Source of the DNA: Alligator mississippiensis | Lineage: Eukaryota; Chordata; Crocodylia; Alligatoridae | Length of the DNA stretch: 64,000 nucleotides | NCBI RefSeq assembly: GCF_030867095.1 | Contig: NC_081824.1 | Location: 173,422,933 to 173,486,932, forward strand | Reading direction: 5' to 3' | Shown: piece after piece, positions 1-12,312 of the stretch | How the letters are laid out: each line of letters opens with the position of its first letter | How positions within the stretch are numbered: the stretch's first letter is position 1 | The notes under the pieces: model-generated | The model's database searches: none | The model's input: the letters and a program-made list of their open reading frames with translations, nothing else | Told to the model about the DNA's origin: nothing | Made by a program: the position numbers and the translations under genes

Positions 1-1364
1 GCCCCTGCCTGCATCATGCCAGCTGGCCTCCATGGGTGTGCAGGTGGCTGTGCCCCAGCTCTGGTCCTCACTATCATCTCTGCAAGATCCCAGCCCTGGC
101 CCTGGAGCAGCTGCATGCCCTGCCAGCCTGAAACTCAGGCTAGTCTCCATGGAGGCCTGGGTCCCGTGCTGTCATGGTCCTGCCACTCTTAGATCTCTAT
201 GAAGACCAGCTGGAGTGATGTGGGCAGGGGCTGTTGAGAAATGAAGTCTGGCTGATGGCTGGATGGCATTTTGCCCACCCCGGTCTATATGGAGATCTCA
301 TGGAGTGTCAGTTAGTGATATAAGATCATAGAGAGCAGAGCTACAGAAAGTCTGAGATTTAGGCCAAACAGACCAATACCCAAAGAAAGACATTTAATTA
401 AACCAGTGAGACGCTTGATGTGGGGAAATCATATTGCATTCTTATGTGAGCAGTTTGTTCCATAATACTGTTAGTAGTGATGCCCCCAAATCTCTGGGAA
501 CATCCAGTCCTGTGGCAGAGCTTATAGTGAGTGCAAAGGAACCTTGCACTCCTGGAGAAATGGAAAATAAAATAGGTTTAATTGACTTTTATCAACTTTG
601 AGTAATGCTTATGAAGGATAAAGGTAAGGAAACTTTGCCTTCAGGCACTGTGAAGGAAGAAATGACTAGGGCACTTGACTTGCAGGCATTAAGACATGAT
701 AAAGAATAGCTTCTTGCAGACTCAAGGAACTGGGAATGACTGAGGTATTTGATTTGCAGACTTCAGGAAGGGAGGTATGACAGAGTTACCTAGAAATGCA
801 GGGTGGACGGGAGGAGTAAGATTTGACAATGACACTTTATGGACCAATTATCCCATACACTCAGCAGCCTAGCCGGCCCACATAGTTTGACACATACCAG
901 CTGCATACAGCTGACTTGTCCAAACCACCAGGTTTCCAGTGTGTTCAGTGGCAAAACAGGTGCATCTCATCTAGGGTGTCCAGTGATGGTGAAATTGGCA
1001 AAGGGACCTGCTTTGAAGCTGCTTTGACATATTTTATTCATAGGATTAGGTGAGTTCTTGATCTCTGCAGAGCAGATGAACATGGTTTAGCTGGGAGTGG
1101 GGTTGTCAAGGACTCAATATATTCCAGAATGGCAGAAAAAATCTAGCTGTGTTTATTTTAGACCATTCAGCTTTCACAAATAGAAGCCCATTAGCTTAGC
1201 TCTCCCAGCTGCAGAGTCCCTGCAGTGCCCAGGGGCTCCAGGCTGTAGTAATAAAACTCTACAAATGGGTTTTTCAAGGTGCGCTTGACTCACTGCCAGC
1301 CGGTCCTTGAAAGGTACCCACGTGTAGAGACTCATGGAATTGTTCATGCTCTTCATATTTAATC
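1..1364. other. Unassigned noncoding DNA
   Basis: The first 250 bases are GC-rich and may be the end of a MITE whose other end lies outside the window. The remainder is mixed-composition DNA. Open frames here are short (about 60 codons), occur on both strands and lack recognisable domains. No splice-bounded exon or repeat family could be identified. Confidence 0.5.
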
Positions 1365-1720
1365 ATTTCATTACTAATTAATATGGTCATTACCACAGTG
1401 AGAAGGGAAAAGATGATTATTAAAGGTTAATGTCATTGCTGCTCATACTGTGCCTAGAATTGTTATAATTTTTTTCCAAGGTATTTAATTGAACCTATAA
1501 GTAACAATGTAATTACATTTAATAATGTATGTGCAACCATATTTATTTGTCCCTCTGCGAGGCCAGTAACTGCTTATAACTACAATTTCATATGAGAGAG
1601 ATTAAATCCATTAGGGCTGTTTTCCCTTTTGTTTTGCATCCTCATCTGCTTTTTGATTTTGTTTTCACTGTGGATTTGGCAACAGGTAACATACCAATTG
1701 CAGATAGCCAGAGTGGAGAG
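1365..1720. other. AT-rich low-repeat stretch, candidate conserved noncoding element
   Basis: This stretch is AT-rich, has no recognised repeat, and is dense in TAAT/ATTA-type motifs and homeodomain-like core sites, as many vertebrate distal enhancers are. There is no direct evidence of conservation; the call is an inference from composition. It could equally be neutral unique DNA. Confidence 0.2.
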
Positions 1721-2860
1721 AAATTGGAAAGGCTGGGAGGTGCTCAGGAAGTAAGCACAGCAATCAACAGCCTTGCTGGCTTAGTCCATAACTGGAGTAG
1801 GGATTCTGCCAGCCATGATATCTATAGGGTTTTTTTGTTCAGCTGGTGATTTCAAAGTGTTTTATATTTATTAAATCTTTGCATGCCTACATTAAAGTAA
1901 GTGGATAACATTAAACCAACTTTGGTAAGGTTAACTAGTTTATCTGGGTTATATTGGATGACAATGCCAGGCACACAACTTAATTCCTAGCCCTCTGCTC
2001 TGTACATTTGACATCACTAAACCCTGAGATTCACTGACTTCAAGCACAGTAAAAGAAGCACTTCGAAGGATATTTGGGAGGAATGGTAAAGTAAGGAACT
2101 TCTGGCAACTTGCTTGAAGAGTGAAATGAGTGCACAAATCCATAGTTAGAGTCCAAACTTAAATGCAGAGAAATCAAAGTGTTTGAAGGATCTGTCCCAC
2201 TGAAATGTGAGCATACCTCCCATGTGGCAAATGTAGGCAAATGACACACAAAAGTGAGTGTGTATGTTTGTATATGCTAATACCTTCTTCAGACCTGAAT
2301 CAGAATTGCACAGTATTGTGCAATATGTCTTATACTGCAAACACTTAAATGTGAGTAGAAGCCTATGCTTCTAGAGCAGGAGTCTAGGTGTACCACGAGT
2401 ACCTAGAATTTTTATTAGGAGGTTTTTGGGTTTTTTTATTCCAGTCATTTATATCATGAGGGGGGACACAGACACAGATACACAAGGCATCATCTGAGTG
2501 AGCACTGCAGTGGGCACCTTATTTTCCTCCCCCCGCCCCCCCTGGAAATTCTCAGGCTCCATGCTGAAATGACTACCCGAGTTGGGGTAGTGGGAGGAAC
2601 CAGGCTAGGCCTGCAAGGTGCGGGGGGCTCCCTTCCCCCACCCCTGCCCAGGGCTCTTGACAGTGGCAGCAGCAACTGCTGGCTCTGCTTTACTTGACCA
2701 GAGCCCCCTCACCTTGTGGGCCCAGCTTGGCTTACCCCACTACCCCAGCCAGGGTAGCTTGGCGAGGCCCATGAGACATGGGGGCTCCATTCCACTCTGG
2801 TCATGCGAAGCCCAACTGGGACCTGTCTGGTGCTGCTTCTCTCACTGATGACCTCCAGCC
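1721..2860. other. Unassigned DNA, GC-rich from about 2510
   Basis: The first part is unique-looking AT-rich DNA. From about 2510 to 2860 it becomes C/G-rich and continues into the MITE-like segment that follows, so it is probably the interior of the same element. Short open frames on both strands are a by-product of stop-poor composition. Confidence 0.35.
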
Positions 2861-3118
2861 CCGCAAAGCATAAAAAATTAACCCTTGAGGGAACACAAGT
2901 TTCATAAGGCACTCCGTTCTATAGTGCCTTCAGCTAATAGCTGATTCAACGAGGGTTAATTTTTTGTGTGTTTTAAAAGCCATTTAAAAAGTGCTCTGCA
3001 AAAAGGCCATTTTAAAAGTGCTGTGTAGCCATGCACATGTTAGGTCACAGCTGTATGTAAAGTGCTTTCAGGAGCCTGATCACACCAAAAATGTAACTTG
3101 TATAAGCACCCTATAGCT
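2861..3118 (-). mobile_element. MITE end, relative of the nested MITE at 16784-17254
   Basis: The reverse complement of 16784-17000 aligns by eye with this segment. Shared blocks, in order, are AGGGTTAATTTT, TTTTAAAAG, a block around CATGCACATGT, CTTTCAGG and the terminal TATAAGCACCCTA. A perfect 14-bp inverted repeat (AAAAAATTAACCCT at 2872-2885, partner at 2952-2965) encloses a smaller hairpin with GGCACT/AGTGCC arms. The other end of the element, probably near 2390, was not resolved. The family is non-autonomous and carries no coding sequence. Confidence 0.5.
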
Positions 3119-3576
3119 CTTGTATTTTCTTCTGTATAAATATTAAAAAATGTCAGGTATATAGGAGGCCTGAGGAAAAAGCAATTGAAATGAAAAGAAA
3201 GGCTCTTATTGAGTTCAGTAGGCTTAATGTTGGACCCTGTTATATTAAGTAGGAGACCCTTTCAGTACTGGAAGCCTGATTTCTGGGGTCACCTTAGAAC
3301 TGGGCAGGATGAAGCGCTGGAGAACTGAGGGTTGTCTTGCATAGAGCTGGTTGAGCAATGGCTTTCATCCTGTTCTAGTCCATAGTTAAACCAACACATC
3401 TCCACAGAAAAGGAGGAGAGTTCTCTCTTGGATCTTAGAAACCTTTTGATTGAAGATGATGTTTATGCAATAAGTTTCCATGAAAAAGTGGTATTTTTCA
3501 TTTAAATCTTTAAAAAAAAAATCAAACCACACCTAGCTGGGATGAATAGTAGGCACACCAGAGGGTAGGGCTAGGA
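3119..3576. other. Unassigned spacer
   Basis: Mixed-composition DNA between a MITE and a CR1 3' end. I recognise no gene, RNA or repeat. Confidence 0.4.
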
Positions 3577-5190
3577 TTCATAGATTTCATAGACATTAGG
3601 GCTGGAAGGGACCTTGGAAGATCATTGACTCCAGCCTCCTGCCCCAGGGGCAGGAAATGAGCTAGGGTCAAAGGAACCCAGCAAGATAAGCATCCAAACA
3701 TTTCTTAACAGAGTCCAGAGTAGGTGCTTGCACTACCTCTGGAAGGAGTCTATTTCAGGCCTTGGGAGCTCAGACAGTAAAGCAATTTTTCCTTATGTCC
3801 AGCCCAAAATGGTCTTGGAGGAGTTTATGACTGTTGGACCTTGTCATCCCTTGGGGTACTGTGGTGAACTGTGGATTCCTCCAGATCCTGATGTACACCC
3901 CTTTTATACTTATAGGCTGCTACCAGGCCACCCCTGTGCCTGTATTTTTCCAGGCTGAAGAGTCCCATGGCTCTCAGCCTGTCTTCATAAGGCCAGTTCT
4001 CTTGCCCTCTGATCATACATGTGGCTCTCCTCTGGACTCTCTCAAACTTCTCCACACCCTTCTTGAATTGTGGAGCCCAGAATTGGATGCAGTACTCCAG
4101 CTGTGGCCTCACCAAAGCTAAGTACAGCAGAAGTATGTAGATGACATCCTGAGATTTGCTTGAGAAGCATCTATGGATGCAAGCAAGAGTTTTGTTCACT
4201 TTACCAGCCGTGACATCGCATTGGTGACTCATATTCATCTTGTGGTCAATCATGACCCCCAAGTCCCTTTTGGCTGTGATGCTAGCACGCATAGCACTGC
4301 CAAACCTATAAGCGTGATGCGGGTTTTTCCCCCAAGGCGGAGTACCTGGTATTTTTCCATATTGAATGTCATCAGGTTTTTAACCGCCCGCTTTATAGGC
4401 CCAGCAAAGTCAGCCTGGATCACCAGCCTATCCTCGGGTGTGGATGCTCTACTCGAAAGTTTTGTGTCATTGGCGAACTTGGCCAGTCTGCTTCTGACAG
4501 CAGTGTCCACATCATTAATAAAGGTGTTAAAGAGTACAGGTTCAAGGATGGAGCCTTGTGGGACACCACTGGTCATGGAACACCATGATGATTCACTTCT
4601 GTTGACTACTGCTCTCTGGGTCCGACCTTGGAGCCAATGCCCCAGCCATCAGACTTCTGTAGCTGAAGCCGCAGTTGGCCAATTTTTCCATGAGAAGATC
4701 ATGAGACACCAGATCAAAGGCTTTTTTCAAGTCCAGATATATGACATCAATATCTTTTCCCTTGTCCAGGTGATATGCCATCTGGTCATAGAAAGAAATG
4801 AGACTGGTCAGGCAAGACCTATCTGAAACAAACCCATGCTGGCTGTCCTTCAGGATGTTGCCTTCTGATGGCTTGTCAAGAATGTTCTCTTTGATAATTT
4901 TTTCCAATATCTTCCCAGGGATTAAGGTCAAGCTCATTGGCCTGTAATTCCCCAGATCTACTTTCCTCCCTTCTTGAAGATAGGCACCACACTGGCCTTC
5001 TTCTAATCTTCAGGTACTTCATCTGAGCACCACGAGTTCTTAAATATCCTTGCCAGTGACTGGGCTATGATGCCTGCCAGCTCCTTAAGTACCCTAGGGT
5101 GCAATCTGTCAGAACCAGTTGACTTGAAGGTGCCCAGCCTCTCAAGGTTTTGGACACCTTCATGTATCCAATTCAGAGAGACCTTCAAAA
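3577..5190 (-). mobile_element. CR1 LINE, 5'-truncated, reverse transcriptase decayed
   Basis: The element reads on the minus strand. Its 3' end lies at 3577, with the CR1 hallmark (on the element strand, a block ending AAGGTCCCTTCCAGCCC, then short ATCTATGAA-like repeats). Minus-strand fragments give ORF2 in several frames. 5003-5188 holds the RT N-terminal region, with LHPRVLKELA. 4593-4937 holds motif A (VIYLDLKKAFDLVS). 4250-4576 holds SGVPQGSILEP and the catalytic box. 3825-4292 holds the C-terminal region, with [16 protein letters not shown]. The catalytic FADD-type box reads FANDTK, so an essential Asp is lost, and frameshifts separate the pieces. The endonuclease and 5' end are absent, which is usual for CR1. 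Non-functional relic. Confidence 0.93.
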
Positions 5191-5215
5191 TTGGAGGATT
5201 GGGCCAAAAGAAATC

Positions 5216-5400
5216 TCATGGGTTGTGTCCAGACAAGCATGGCCGTGCTGTATGTGGTGCTGCAAACATGCCTGCAATGCTACCTACCACACTGTCAACT
5301 GTTCTCCATGCTGTAAGGGCATGCAGCCCATGTGGGCACTGCTCTGGTTTTTTTCCCCATGGTTTTTTTTTTTTTTTTAATCCCTGACTGCACCATGCTA
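5216..5400 (+). mobile_element. MITE fragment, same family as 15960-16500
   Basis: The blocks GTGTCCAGACAAGCATGGC, a GTGCTGCAAACATG-like block, TACCACAC, GTTCTCCA and AAGGGCA, followed by a run of T, match in order the left part of the element at 15960-16110. The copy abuts the broken 5' side of the CR1 at 3577-5190. No target duplication was resolved. Confidence 0.5.
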
Positions 5401-6417
5401 CATTGCTCTCCATTCATTTTATCCAATGAATATTAAATGCAGGGACCAGTGGCTCCTCTTCAAAAGGGTGGGGTTGGTTTGGGTAATGGCAGCATGCTCA
5501 TAGTGCATTTTGCTGGGAAGTTGTAAAGATGCAAAATCAAACCCTTTTCAGCAAGGGGGACATCTCTTGCTTATTGGGCATGTGCCCTAATCCTTCAGCT
5601 ACTGGACCTACAACACAGGAGGGTCTGCCTCCTGATCTTTTTTCTCCTAGAACTAATATTGTGTGTAGGTAGCTATGTACTTGTCTGGTCAGTGCATAGG
5701 TTATGGCATGTGCTCAGTCTGTGTGTGCCCACTTAAGCATCCATGTTACAGGTTTAATAGGCTTGCTAACTATGCATAAGAGCCAAAACAGACACTTATG
5801 CTGGGTAACTGCCATTTGGGCACAAAAAGGGTAATAGAATTCTTCCCAATATCAACAACATCTCTGCAGGTCAAATTACAGGTGACAGATTTCCTACTAA
5901 GTCCTTGCCAGGGGAATTTAATAGCTGTTGGAAAGGTTCAAGAATTAATTTCATTAGATGCCTCCTGTTACTGGCTGGCTGACAGGTGAAAGGGTTATGG
6001 ATGCTGAGGATGCATTAGCATGAAGGTGGGGGGCTATTTTTCTTATCTGACTGCCCTCCCAGATAGGCCATTGCACCCTGTAGTTTTTGGTTAGCTGTGG
6101 AGAAAGGCAAAAGGAAACTCCAGACTGGCTACAGAGCACAGATGCTTCCCCTCTGGTGTTTAATGTAATTAATTTATGTTTGTTGAAATAAAGCCAATTA
6201 ACCTGGCTTATCTCTTTATCAATCATGCTTCTGCTCCCATTATTCAGCTAGAGAAATGGCATCATTTGTTTTACGGTAGACAGAAGGAACAATTAAAGCC
6301 AACCTGTGGATGGGGCTGCCTGCAAGAGGCAGCGCAAGGGGAAGACAAGAAGTAGATTTTTATAACTGAGGACACAGCATACAGGTGGCTTTATATTTTA
6401 AATGTCTGCTGCTTTAC
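5401..6417. other. Unique-looking DNA, with a candidate conserved noncoding element at 5870-6290
   Basis: There is no recognisable transposon or coding domain. The part at about 5870-6290 has repeated AATTAATTT/TAATTAATT-like motifs and a non-repetitive character, which makes it a reasonable candidate regulatory element. This is composition-based inference only. Confidence 0.2.
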
Positions 6418-6505
6418 TCTATTATCCTTATTTTACATGGGAAAAACCAACACACAAAGAAATCAAGTGGTTTGCTCAAAGGCGCAGTGGAAACAGTGTT
6501 TGCAT
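6418..6505 (+). repeat. MIR-like SINE core fragment
   Basis: The order of blocks, ATTATCCTTATTTTACATG, then AAACCAACACACAAAGAAAT, then AAGTGGTTTGCTCAAAG, follows the well-known MIR core (ATTTTACA..GAGGAAACTGAGGCACAGAGAG..TAAGTGACTTGCCCAAG). Divergence is high, consistent with an ancient amniote SINE. Neither end is preserved. Confidence 0.55.
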
Positions 6506-6737
6506 GAAGACATCTTTAAAAGTTTTGATTCCCAGGCTAAATACAGAGTCAAAAAGCCCAAGGCTGGATGGATTAAATCTTCACAGGTTAGTCTAAGCTG
6601 GGTAGGTTGCTATGATAAAAAAGTGAACAGACATTCACTTTTGATTCCAGAAATACAGCCACATGCTTGCAGTGGCCTAGGCCTAGAGCACACCTCCCTG
6701 CTTGGCTGGAGCAAACAGCTTGGACCAAGGCTCTGTG

Positions 6738-8405
6738 TGGCTGGTTCTTAAAAACCTCCAAGGATGGTTCTATAATTTCTCTGGGTAACCTCTTCCACTG
6801 CTTTACTACCCCCCAATGAGAAAGTTTTGCCTGATATCCAACCTAAATGTCTCTTGCTGCAACTTGAAACCATTGCTCCTTGTTCTGTCATCTGCCACCA
6901 CTGAGAACAGTCCAGCTCCATCCTCTTTAGAACCGTCCATCAGGTAATTGAAGGCTGCTATTAAATCCCTTCTCAGCCTTTTCTTTTCCAGACTAAATAA
7001 GCCCAGTTCCCTCAGCCTCTCCTCGTAAGTCATGTGTCCCAGCTCTCTAACCATTTTCATTGCCCGCCACTGGACTCCTTCTGTAGTGTGGGACCCAAAC
7101 CTGGACACAGTACTCCAGATGTGGCTTCACCAGTGATGAATAGAGAGGATTAATCACTTCGTGATCTTCTGGCAACACTTCTATCAATGCAACCCAGTAC
7201 ACCGTTAGCCTTCTCAGCAACAAGGGCACACTGTTGGCTCATATTAAGCTTATTGTCCACTGTAACCTGCAGGTCCTTTTCTGTAGAGTTGCGGCCTAGT
7301 CAGTCACCAGCCTGTACTTGTACATGGGATTGTTCTGTCCTGTGCTAAGTGCAGGACTTTGCACTTGTCCTTATTGAACTTCATGAGATGTCTTTTGGTC
7401 CAATCCTCCAATTTGTCTAGGTCTCTCTGAATCCTAACCCTGCCCTCCAGCATATCTACTACTTCCCCCTCAGCTTGGTGTCACCTGAAAACATGCTGAC
7501 GGTGCACTGTATGACATTTTTCACTTCATTGATGAAGATACTGAAAAAAAACCAGCCCCAGAACCGACCCCCAGGGCACTCCACTTACTACTGGCTGCCA
7601 AATGAACATCAATCCGTTGACTACTACTCTCTGAACCCAATGATCCAGGCAGTTTTCTATCCACCTTACAGTCCATTCATTCAGCCTGTACTTCCTTAGT
7701 TTGCCTGCAAGAATATTGTGGGAGACTGAATCAAAATACACCCACTGGTCTCCCTGCATCCACAGAACCAGTCACCTCATCATAGGAGGCAATCAGATTG
7801 GTCAGGAATGATTTGCCCTTGGTGAATCCATGCTGACTATTCCTACTTACTGTCTTTTCCTCCAGGTGCTTAGAAATGGATTCCTTGAGGAGGATCTGCT
7901 TCATGACTTTTCCAGAGACTGAGGTGAGGCTGACTGGTTTGTAGTTCCCTGGATCTACAGGGAACTACTTTTTCCCTTTCTTAAATATGGGCAGTATATT
8001 TTCCCTTTTCCAATCCAGGACCTCTCCCAATCACCATGAGTTTTCAAAGATTATGGCCAGTGGCTCTGCAATCACATTGGCCAACTCTCTTAGCACCCTT
8101 GGGTGCATCCCATCTGGTCCCATGGATTTGTATATGTCCAGCTTTTTTAAATAGTCTCTAACCTGTTCTTTCACCACTGTTGGGTGCTCACCTCCTCCCT
8201 AAACTGTGCTGCCCGGTACAGTAGTCTGGGACCTGACCTTGCCAGTGAAGACTGAGGTGAAAAAGGCATTGAGCACTTCAGCCTTTTCTGCATCCTCTGT
8301 CACTATGTTGCTGCCCCCATTTAGTAAGGGACCCATACTTTCCCTGATCCTCCTCTTGCTACTGACGTATTTGTAGAAAGCCTTGTTACCCTTCACACCC
8401 CAGCA
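6738..8405 (-). mobile_element. CR1 LINE of an older subfamily, truncated at both ends
   Basis: Minus-strand pieces of ORF2 occur in several frames. 8199-8396 holds the region before RT (KGNKAFYKYVSSKRRIRES). 7526-7759 holds [20 protein letters not shown] and SGVPWGSVLG. 7047-7229 and 6806-7108 hold the C-terminal part ([38 protein letters not shown]). It shares subfamily features (KYRLNEWTVRWIEN) with the CR1 at 28300-29765. The 3' terminal tail is missing, since the match begins at the TCTTAAAAACCTCC block. Many frameshifts and stops show an old, dead copy. Confidence 0.9.
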
Positions 8406-9111
8406 GTTTTTAATGTGCTAATAGTTTCCATCATGTCCATGACTTACTGGGACAGGACAAGGAGTATGTGCTAGGAATGGTGAAGTGGTAAAAAAAATTT
8501 GGGTAACATGGGAGAGGAGAGCAGAGAAGGGAAAAAACATACCGATCTTCTTTACACATGTTTAAAGTTACTGTAACCACCATCCAAGAAAACTGTCAAG
8601 ACTTTGGAACATACGCCATGCTCTAAACATTTCAATGTATGACCAAAACTTCTATTCCACTATAATAACATGTATAGCAGGAAAAGAAATGCCTACACGT
8701 TGCAGAGAGTCCTTTAGTTTTCACCTTGCCACATTAACATCTCTGCTGCATATCCTACATGATAACCATATTTGCCTAACTGATCACTAACTCCTACAAA
8801 GATTATTTCTCTTTATGTTTAAAGGTTAGGAAATTCAATAACAAAAACCTTCGTTAGCAGAGTTAATGTTTCCTGGTAGTATTTGTGCCTCCTGAAAACA
8901 CTAAGTTAACTCCCAACATGGAGAAAATACAGAGATTTCAGGCTAATTTTCATTTAGGCTTATTAGTGTGTTTTGCAATTGGTTACCTATGTCACATAGC
9001 ATTGTTTTCCTTCTTTCACTGGAGAATTTAAACTTTTTAGCAGGAGAAAAATAAACAATGAATAATGGGTAAACATAATGTACTCCTGGCTACTGCTGCT
9101 ATTTTAAGTCA
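8406..9111. other. Unique-looking AT-rich spacer
   Basis: No repeat family, exon or RNA gene was recognised between the CR1 and the next MITE. Stop codons are frequent in all frames. Confidence 0.4.
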
Positions 9112-9119
9112 TTCTACAG

Positions 9120-9351
9120 CAGTGGTAGGCAACCCCCAGCACAGGTGCCACAGTGTGGTGCATGAAGGCATTTTGTTTGGCACATGTATGTCAGGGCAGA
9201 TGGCAAGGAAGGGGCCAGGTTTGCGCTGCCACAATAAAGATCGGGCCCCTCACAGCTCCCGGGCCATCTACCCCTGGAACACCAACATCTTATAAGTTGA
9301 GGTTGTGAGTGTTTTGGGCACTCTGCCCAAAAGCGTTGCTGGATGTCCCTG
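9120..9351. mobile_element. hAT-type MITE (232 bp)
   Basis: The left end is CAGTGGTAGGCAACC, a typical hAT terminal inverted repeat. The right end (GTTGCTGGATGTCCCTG) is a degenerate inverted partner. The flanks carry an 8-bp target duplication with one mismatch (TTCTACAG at 9112-9119, TTCTAAAG at 9352-9359), the length expected for hAT. There is no coding capacity, so it must have moved with a transposase supplied elsewhere. Confidence 0.75.
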
Positions 9352-9359
9352 TTCTAAAG

Positions 9360-10035
9360 TGTTTGTCATTAAGGCATCTGCATGTTGCATCTTTTCTTTT
9401 GACAAGAATTTTGATTTGAAAAAGATAAGACTAAATCCCCTATGGATGAGCTTTTAGAGATTCGCCCATCACTATGTATCTTTTTTAGGGCTGCTAAGAG
9501 CTGGGAATGTTTTTCCAAACTAGTCATCATGTACAGATAAAAACTATAAATCAAGGGGTTATTTTCCTATGGGTTTACTGTTAGAGTGTACAAATATATA
9601 AATTAAACTCAGCTTGCTCTATTGGATGTCCTGTAAACCTGTGGTGATGTCTGTAGAACATTGCTATATTCTCTTTTGAATGTTGTCATAGAAAGCACAG
9701 CTGGATTAATACAAGCTCCATGTCAAATGAGCTTCTTCTTCATAATATTTCTGTACAGCATTTATAGATTATTTCTCTTTAAAAATTGTTTGGTTTTTTG
9801 CTTGTTTTTTTAACAGAACAATTCTGTAAGGTCAGAAATGAGATGCACGAAGACCACCAGTTCCAGAGAGCTATTAGTATACCAGTAATTGTAGAGAAAT
9901 TGGAGAGAAAATACAAAATAAATTTCTCCTTCTCCAGAAAGAGTTCATGTTTCAGACAGAAAGCAGAAGAGACAGTCAAGACCAAATTTTATTTGAAAAT
10001 CTGTCATGCTCAGCAGATGCACATGTGGGTGTAAG
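9360..10035. other. Unassigned AT-rich spacer
   Basis: No repeat or gene recognised. Open frames overlapping on both strands near 9780-10030 are short and without domains. Confidence 0.4.
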
Positions 10036-11400
10036 TTGGTGCATCTACACATACCATTAAGGCAGGGGAGGGCAAAGTATGGCCTGTGGGCCAGATCCGG
10101 CCCACCAGGCAATTTCATCCAGCCCATGGACACCCACCAATTAATTTTATCCTGCCCAGGCTGCGTGCCTTACTCCCATGATGGTGCACGGAAGGGCCTG
10201 GCAAGGCCAGCACTTAGCTTCTGGGCAGGCCTGCTGCTGCCACTATTGGATCCTACAGCTCCTCCTGGTCTCCTTGCTGCAGCGCTAACTCTGGGCAGCA
10301 GGTAAGGAAGCGTCAGGGGTGGAAGTGGGGAGAGCTGCAGTGGGGGTTGGGGGAGGAAGCTGCAGCTGGGTGGGAGTGGGGTGCAGGACCATGGAGCCTG
10401 CATGTGGGGGAGGGGGGGGCATGGGTGGGCAGGGTGTGGGTGTGAGGGAAGGTGGAGGAGTGTGGGGGCCCCCCCACACACACACACACTCCCCACCATG
10501 GTGCACAACTCCTGGCACTGGCAGCAGCAGCAGGACCAGGTAGTGGGCCCTCAGGGTGCTCATGGCCTGCGTGACTCCTGCTGCCTGCCAGCACATGGCT
10601 CCAGCTAGTGCTGCACATGGTGGCAAAGAGTGCATCCAGGCTGGCTCACCTCTATGGTGCAGGGCTCCCTGCAGTGCAAATGCAGCTCACAGCACTTGTT
10701 CACCACGGGGGGAATCCCTGCACGATGGAGCTGGCTGCCTTCTCCATGTGCAGCTGCCACGACTCTGCCAGAAGTGGTGGGGAGCCCTGCCACCTGCTTC
10801 CATGGCAGCAAGGAGCAGGGAAAGCAACTGACTCCATGGGCTTCCCCTCAGTGGAGCATCAGTGCCAGGACCTTCACATGCTCCGCGGGGCGTTCGGCAA
10901 GATAGAGGAGGGCTGGCCTGGCTGTGCTCCTTGCTACCCTGAGTAGCTTTGGTTGGAGTTGCATGCTGCCAGGCAGCAGTGCCTGCACAGGCCACAAGTG
11001 CCCCAAGGACCCACTGCCTCCTGCTGCAGTGGGGGGCTGTGCGCCATGGGGAGAGTGTGTGTGGGGGGTCCCCACGCCCTGCACTCTCCCTCATATCCCA
11101 TACACCCATAACCTGCTCCCACAACCCCCCCCACATATACGCCCCTGCAACATACCCTATGTTCCCCATATACAGCCACATCCCCTCACAACCCCCCCAT
11201 GCATAGCCCCTACACCCAACCATACACATGCATCCACCCCAGCCACACCTTGCAAATGTTTTATTTTGTTGCATCCCAAAATCATTTAACGGGCAATATG
11301 CCACCAACAGTGCAAACAGTCGCACCATTAAAGTGGTGGAAAAGGGCATTTAACCCACTTTAGCAGCCAATTTTGTGGTATGTACAAAAGCCCACATAGA
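10036..11400. mobile_element. GC-rich composite MITE region
   Basis: At 10063 a hAT-like end begins (CAGGGGAGGGCAAAGTATGG, then a GGGCCAGATCCGGCCC palindrome), a configuration frequent in reptile MITEs. It is preceded by GTGCATCTACACATACC, which resembles the end of the element at 45158-45803. The interior (10170-11260) is CpG-poor, G- or C-rich and nearly stop-free in several frames on both strands, including a 220-codon minus frame with low-complexity content. I treat these as non-coding. The right boundary is unresolved; a CATTAAGG-like word recurs at 11326. Confidence 0.45.
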
Positions 11401-12029
11401 CCAGTTTCAAAAGGGTAGAACCCAGTCTAAGATAGACCTGGATGGATTTAATATTAGACTTAATCAGTTTAGGATACGCCAGTCCTAGATCCCTAAGCTC
11501 ATCACTGTAGTTCATTGTCCTCCATCATCTCAGGCACTCCTTACAGGACGTTGTGCTAGCCTTGGCTGGTGCTCATCTCCTCTGGGTGAGTGCTGGGCCA
11601 GCCTCACCCCTGAGCTTCAAGAATATCTTGAAGCACACCCTAGCCCTGAGCCAGCAAGCTGGGGGGGGGGGGGGGGCAGCATGGCAGGGGGCTCCACTTC
11701 TCCCTTCCCCACCCCCAGTTCCCAGCACAGTGGAAATCCACACAGCCCTGGCCTCAGCTCTCCCAGACTGGAGCCAGCATAGCTGGGGGGTGGGGGCACA
11801 TGGTGAGGGGTTCTGTTTCTGCCCCCTCAGCCTTCTCTGACAGCTAACAGCTGGTGGGCGTGTGGGATGGGGGCTGTGCTGGCCAATTGGGGTGGCTGGT
11901 TACTTATCTGGGCTCAGAATTCTCCAGCAGCTCACTGGGAGTGCCCCAGGCTGCTAGCCTCAGCCAGTGCAGACTGCCTCCATGCCCCCCTCCCAAGGGC
12001 GAACATGAATCCTGTTCACTCATGAACTA
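11401..12029. mobile_element. Possible MITE interior, family uncertain
   Basis: The segment opens with GTCTAAGATAGACC..GGATGG..TTAATATTAGACTTAATCAG, which resembles the opening of the region at 61790-62470. It continues into a GC-rich body with a long G run near 11672. No inverted ends or target duplication were found, so the assignment is weak. Confidence 0.25.
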
Positions 12030-12037
12030 ATCTAGGG

Positions 12038-12312
12038 CAGAGGTTCCCAACCCCTGGACCGTGAAAAGTTGGCTGCCAGTGTGCAGGAAGGTTGGCTGCC
12101 GGACCGGAAGTCTGGAAGTGACTGGCATACTGCAGACCGGCAGCCAGCCCTTTTTTATACTGAGCAGAAAAAAACAGCTCTGCAGTATGTTGGCCATTTC
12201 CAGACCGCAGTTTGCTGGTCCTCAGTTTGCCGGTCCATGGTCGCTTCTGGTCCGCAGTCACTTCTGGTCTGTGGTTTGCTGGTCCATGATCTAAAAAGGT
12301 AGGGAACCCCTG
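12038..12312. mobile_element. hAT-type MITE (275 bp)
   Basis: The left end CAGAGGTTCCCAACCCCTGG is matched by the right end GGTAGGGAACCCCTG in inverted orientation. The flanks carry an 8-bp duplication with one mismatch (ATCTAGGG at 12030-12037, ATTTAGGG at 12313-12320). The interior has repeated CCGGAAGT, GACCGGCAGCC and GGTCCGCAGT-like words. There is no coding capacity. Ends and duplication length place it in the hAT superfamily. Confidence 0.85.

Noticed and set aside
4173..4826. 217-codon plus-strand frame
   Set aside because: Antisense to the CR1 reverse transcriptase on the minus strand, whose motifs are recognisable. The plus translation has none.
10055..11333. Single hAT element with CATTAAGG/CATTAAAG as target duplication
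   Set aside because: The left end is hAT-like, but the sequence before 11326 is not its inverted partner, so the 7-of-8 word match may be chance.
10687..11349. 220-codon minus-strand open frame
   Set aside because: Low-complexity Gly/Met/Cys-rich content, open frames on both strands over the same bases, and no domain. It lies in a GC-rich MITE-like interior where stops are rare by composition.
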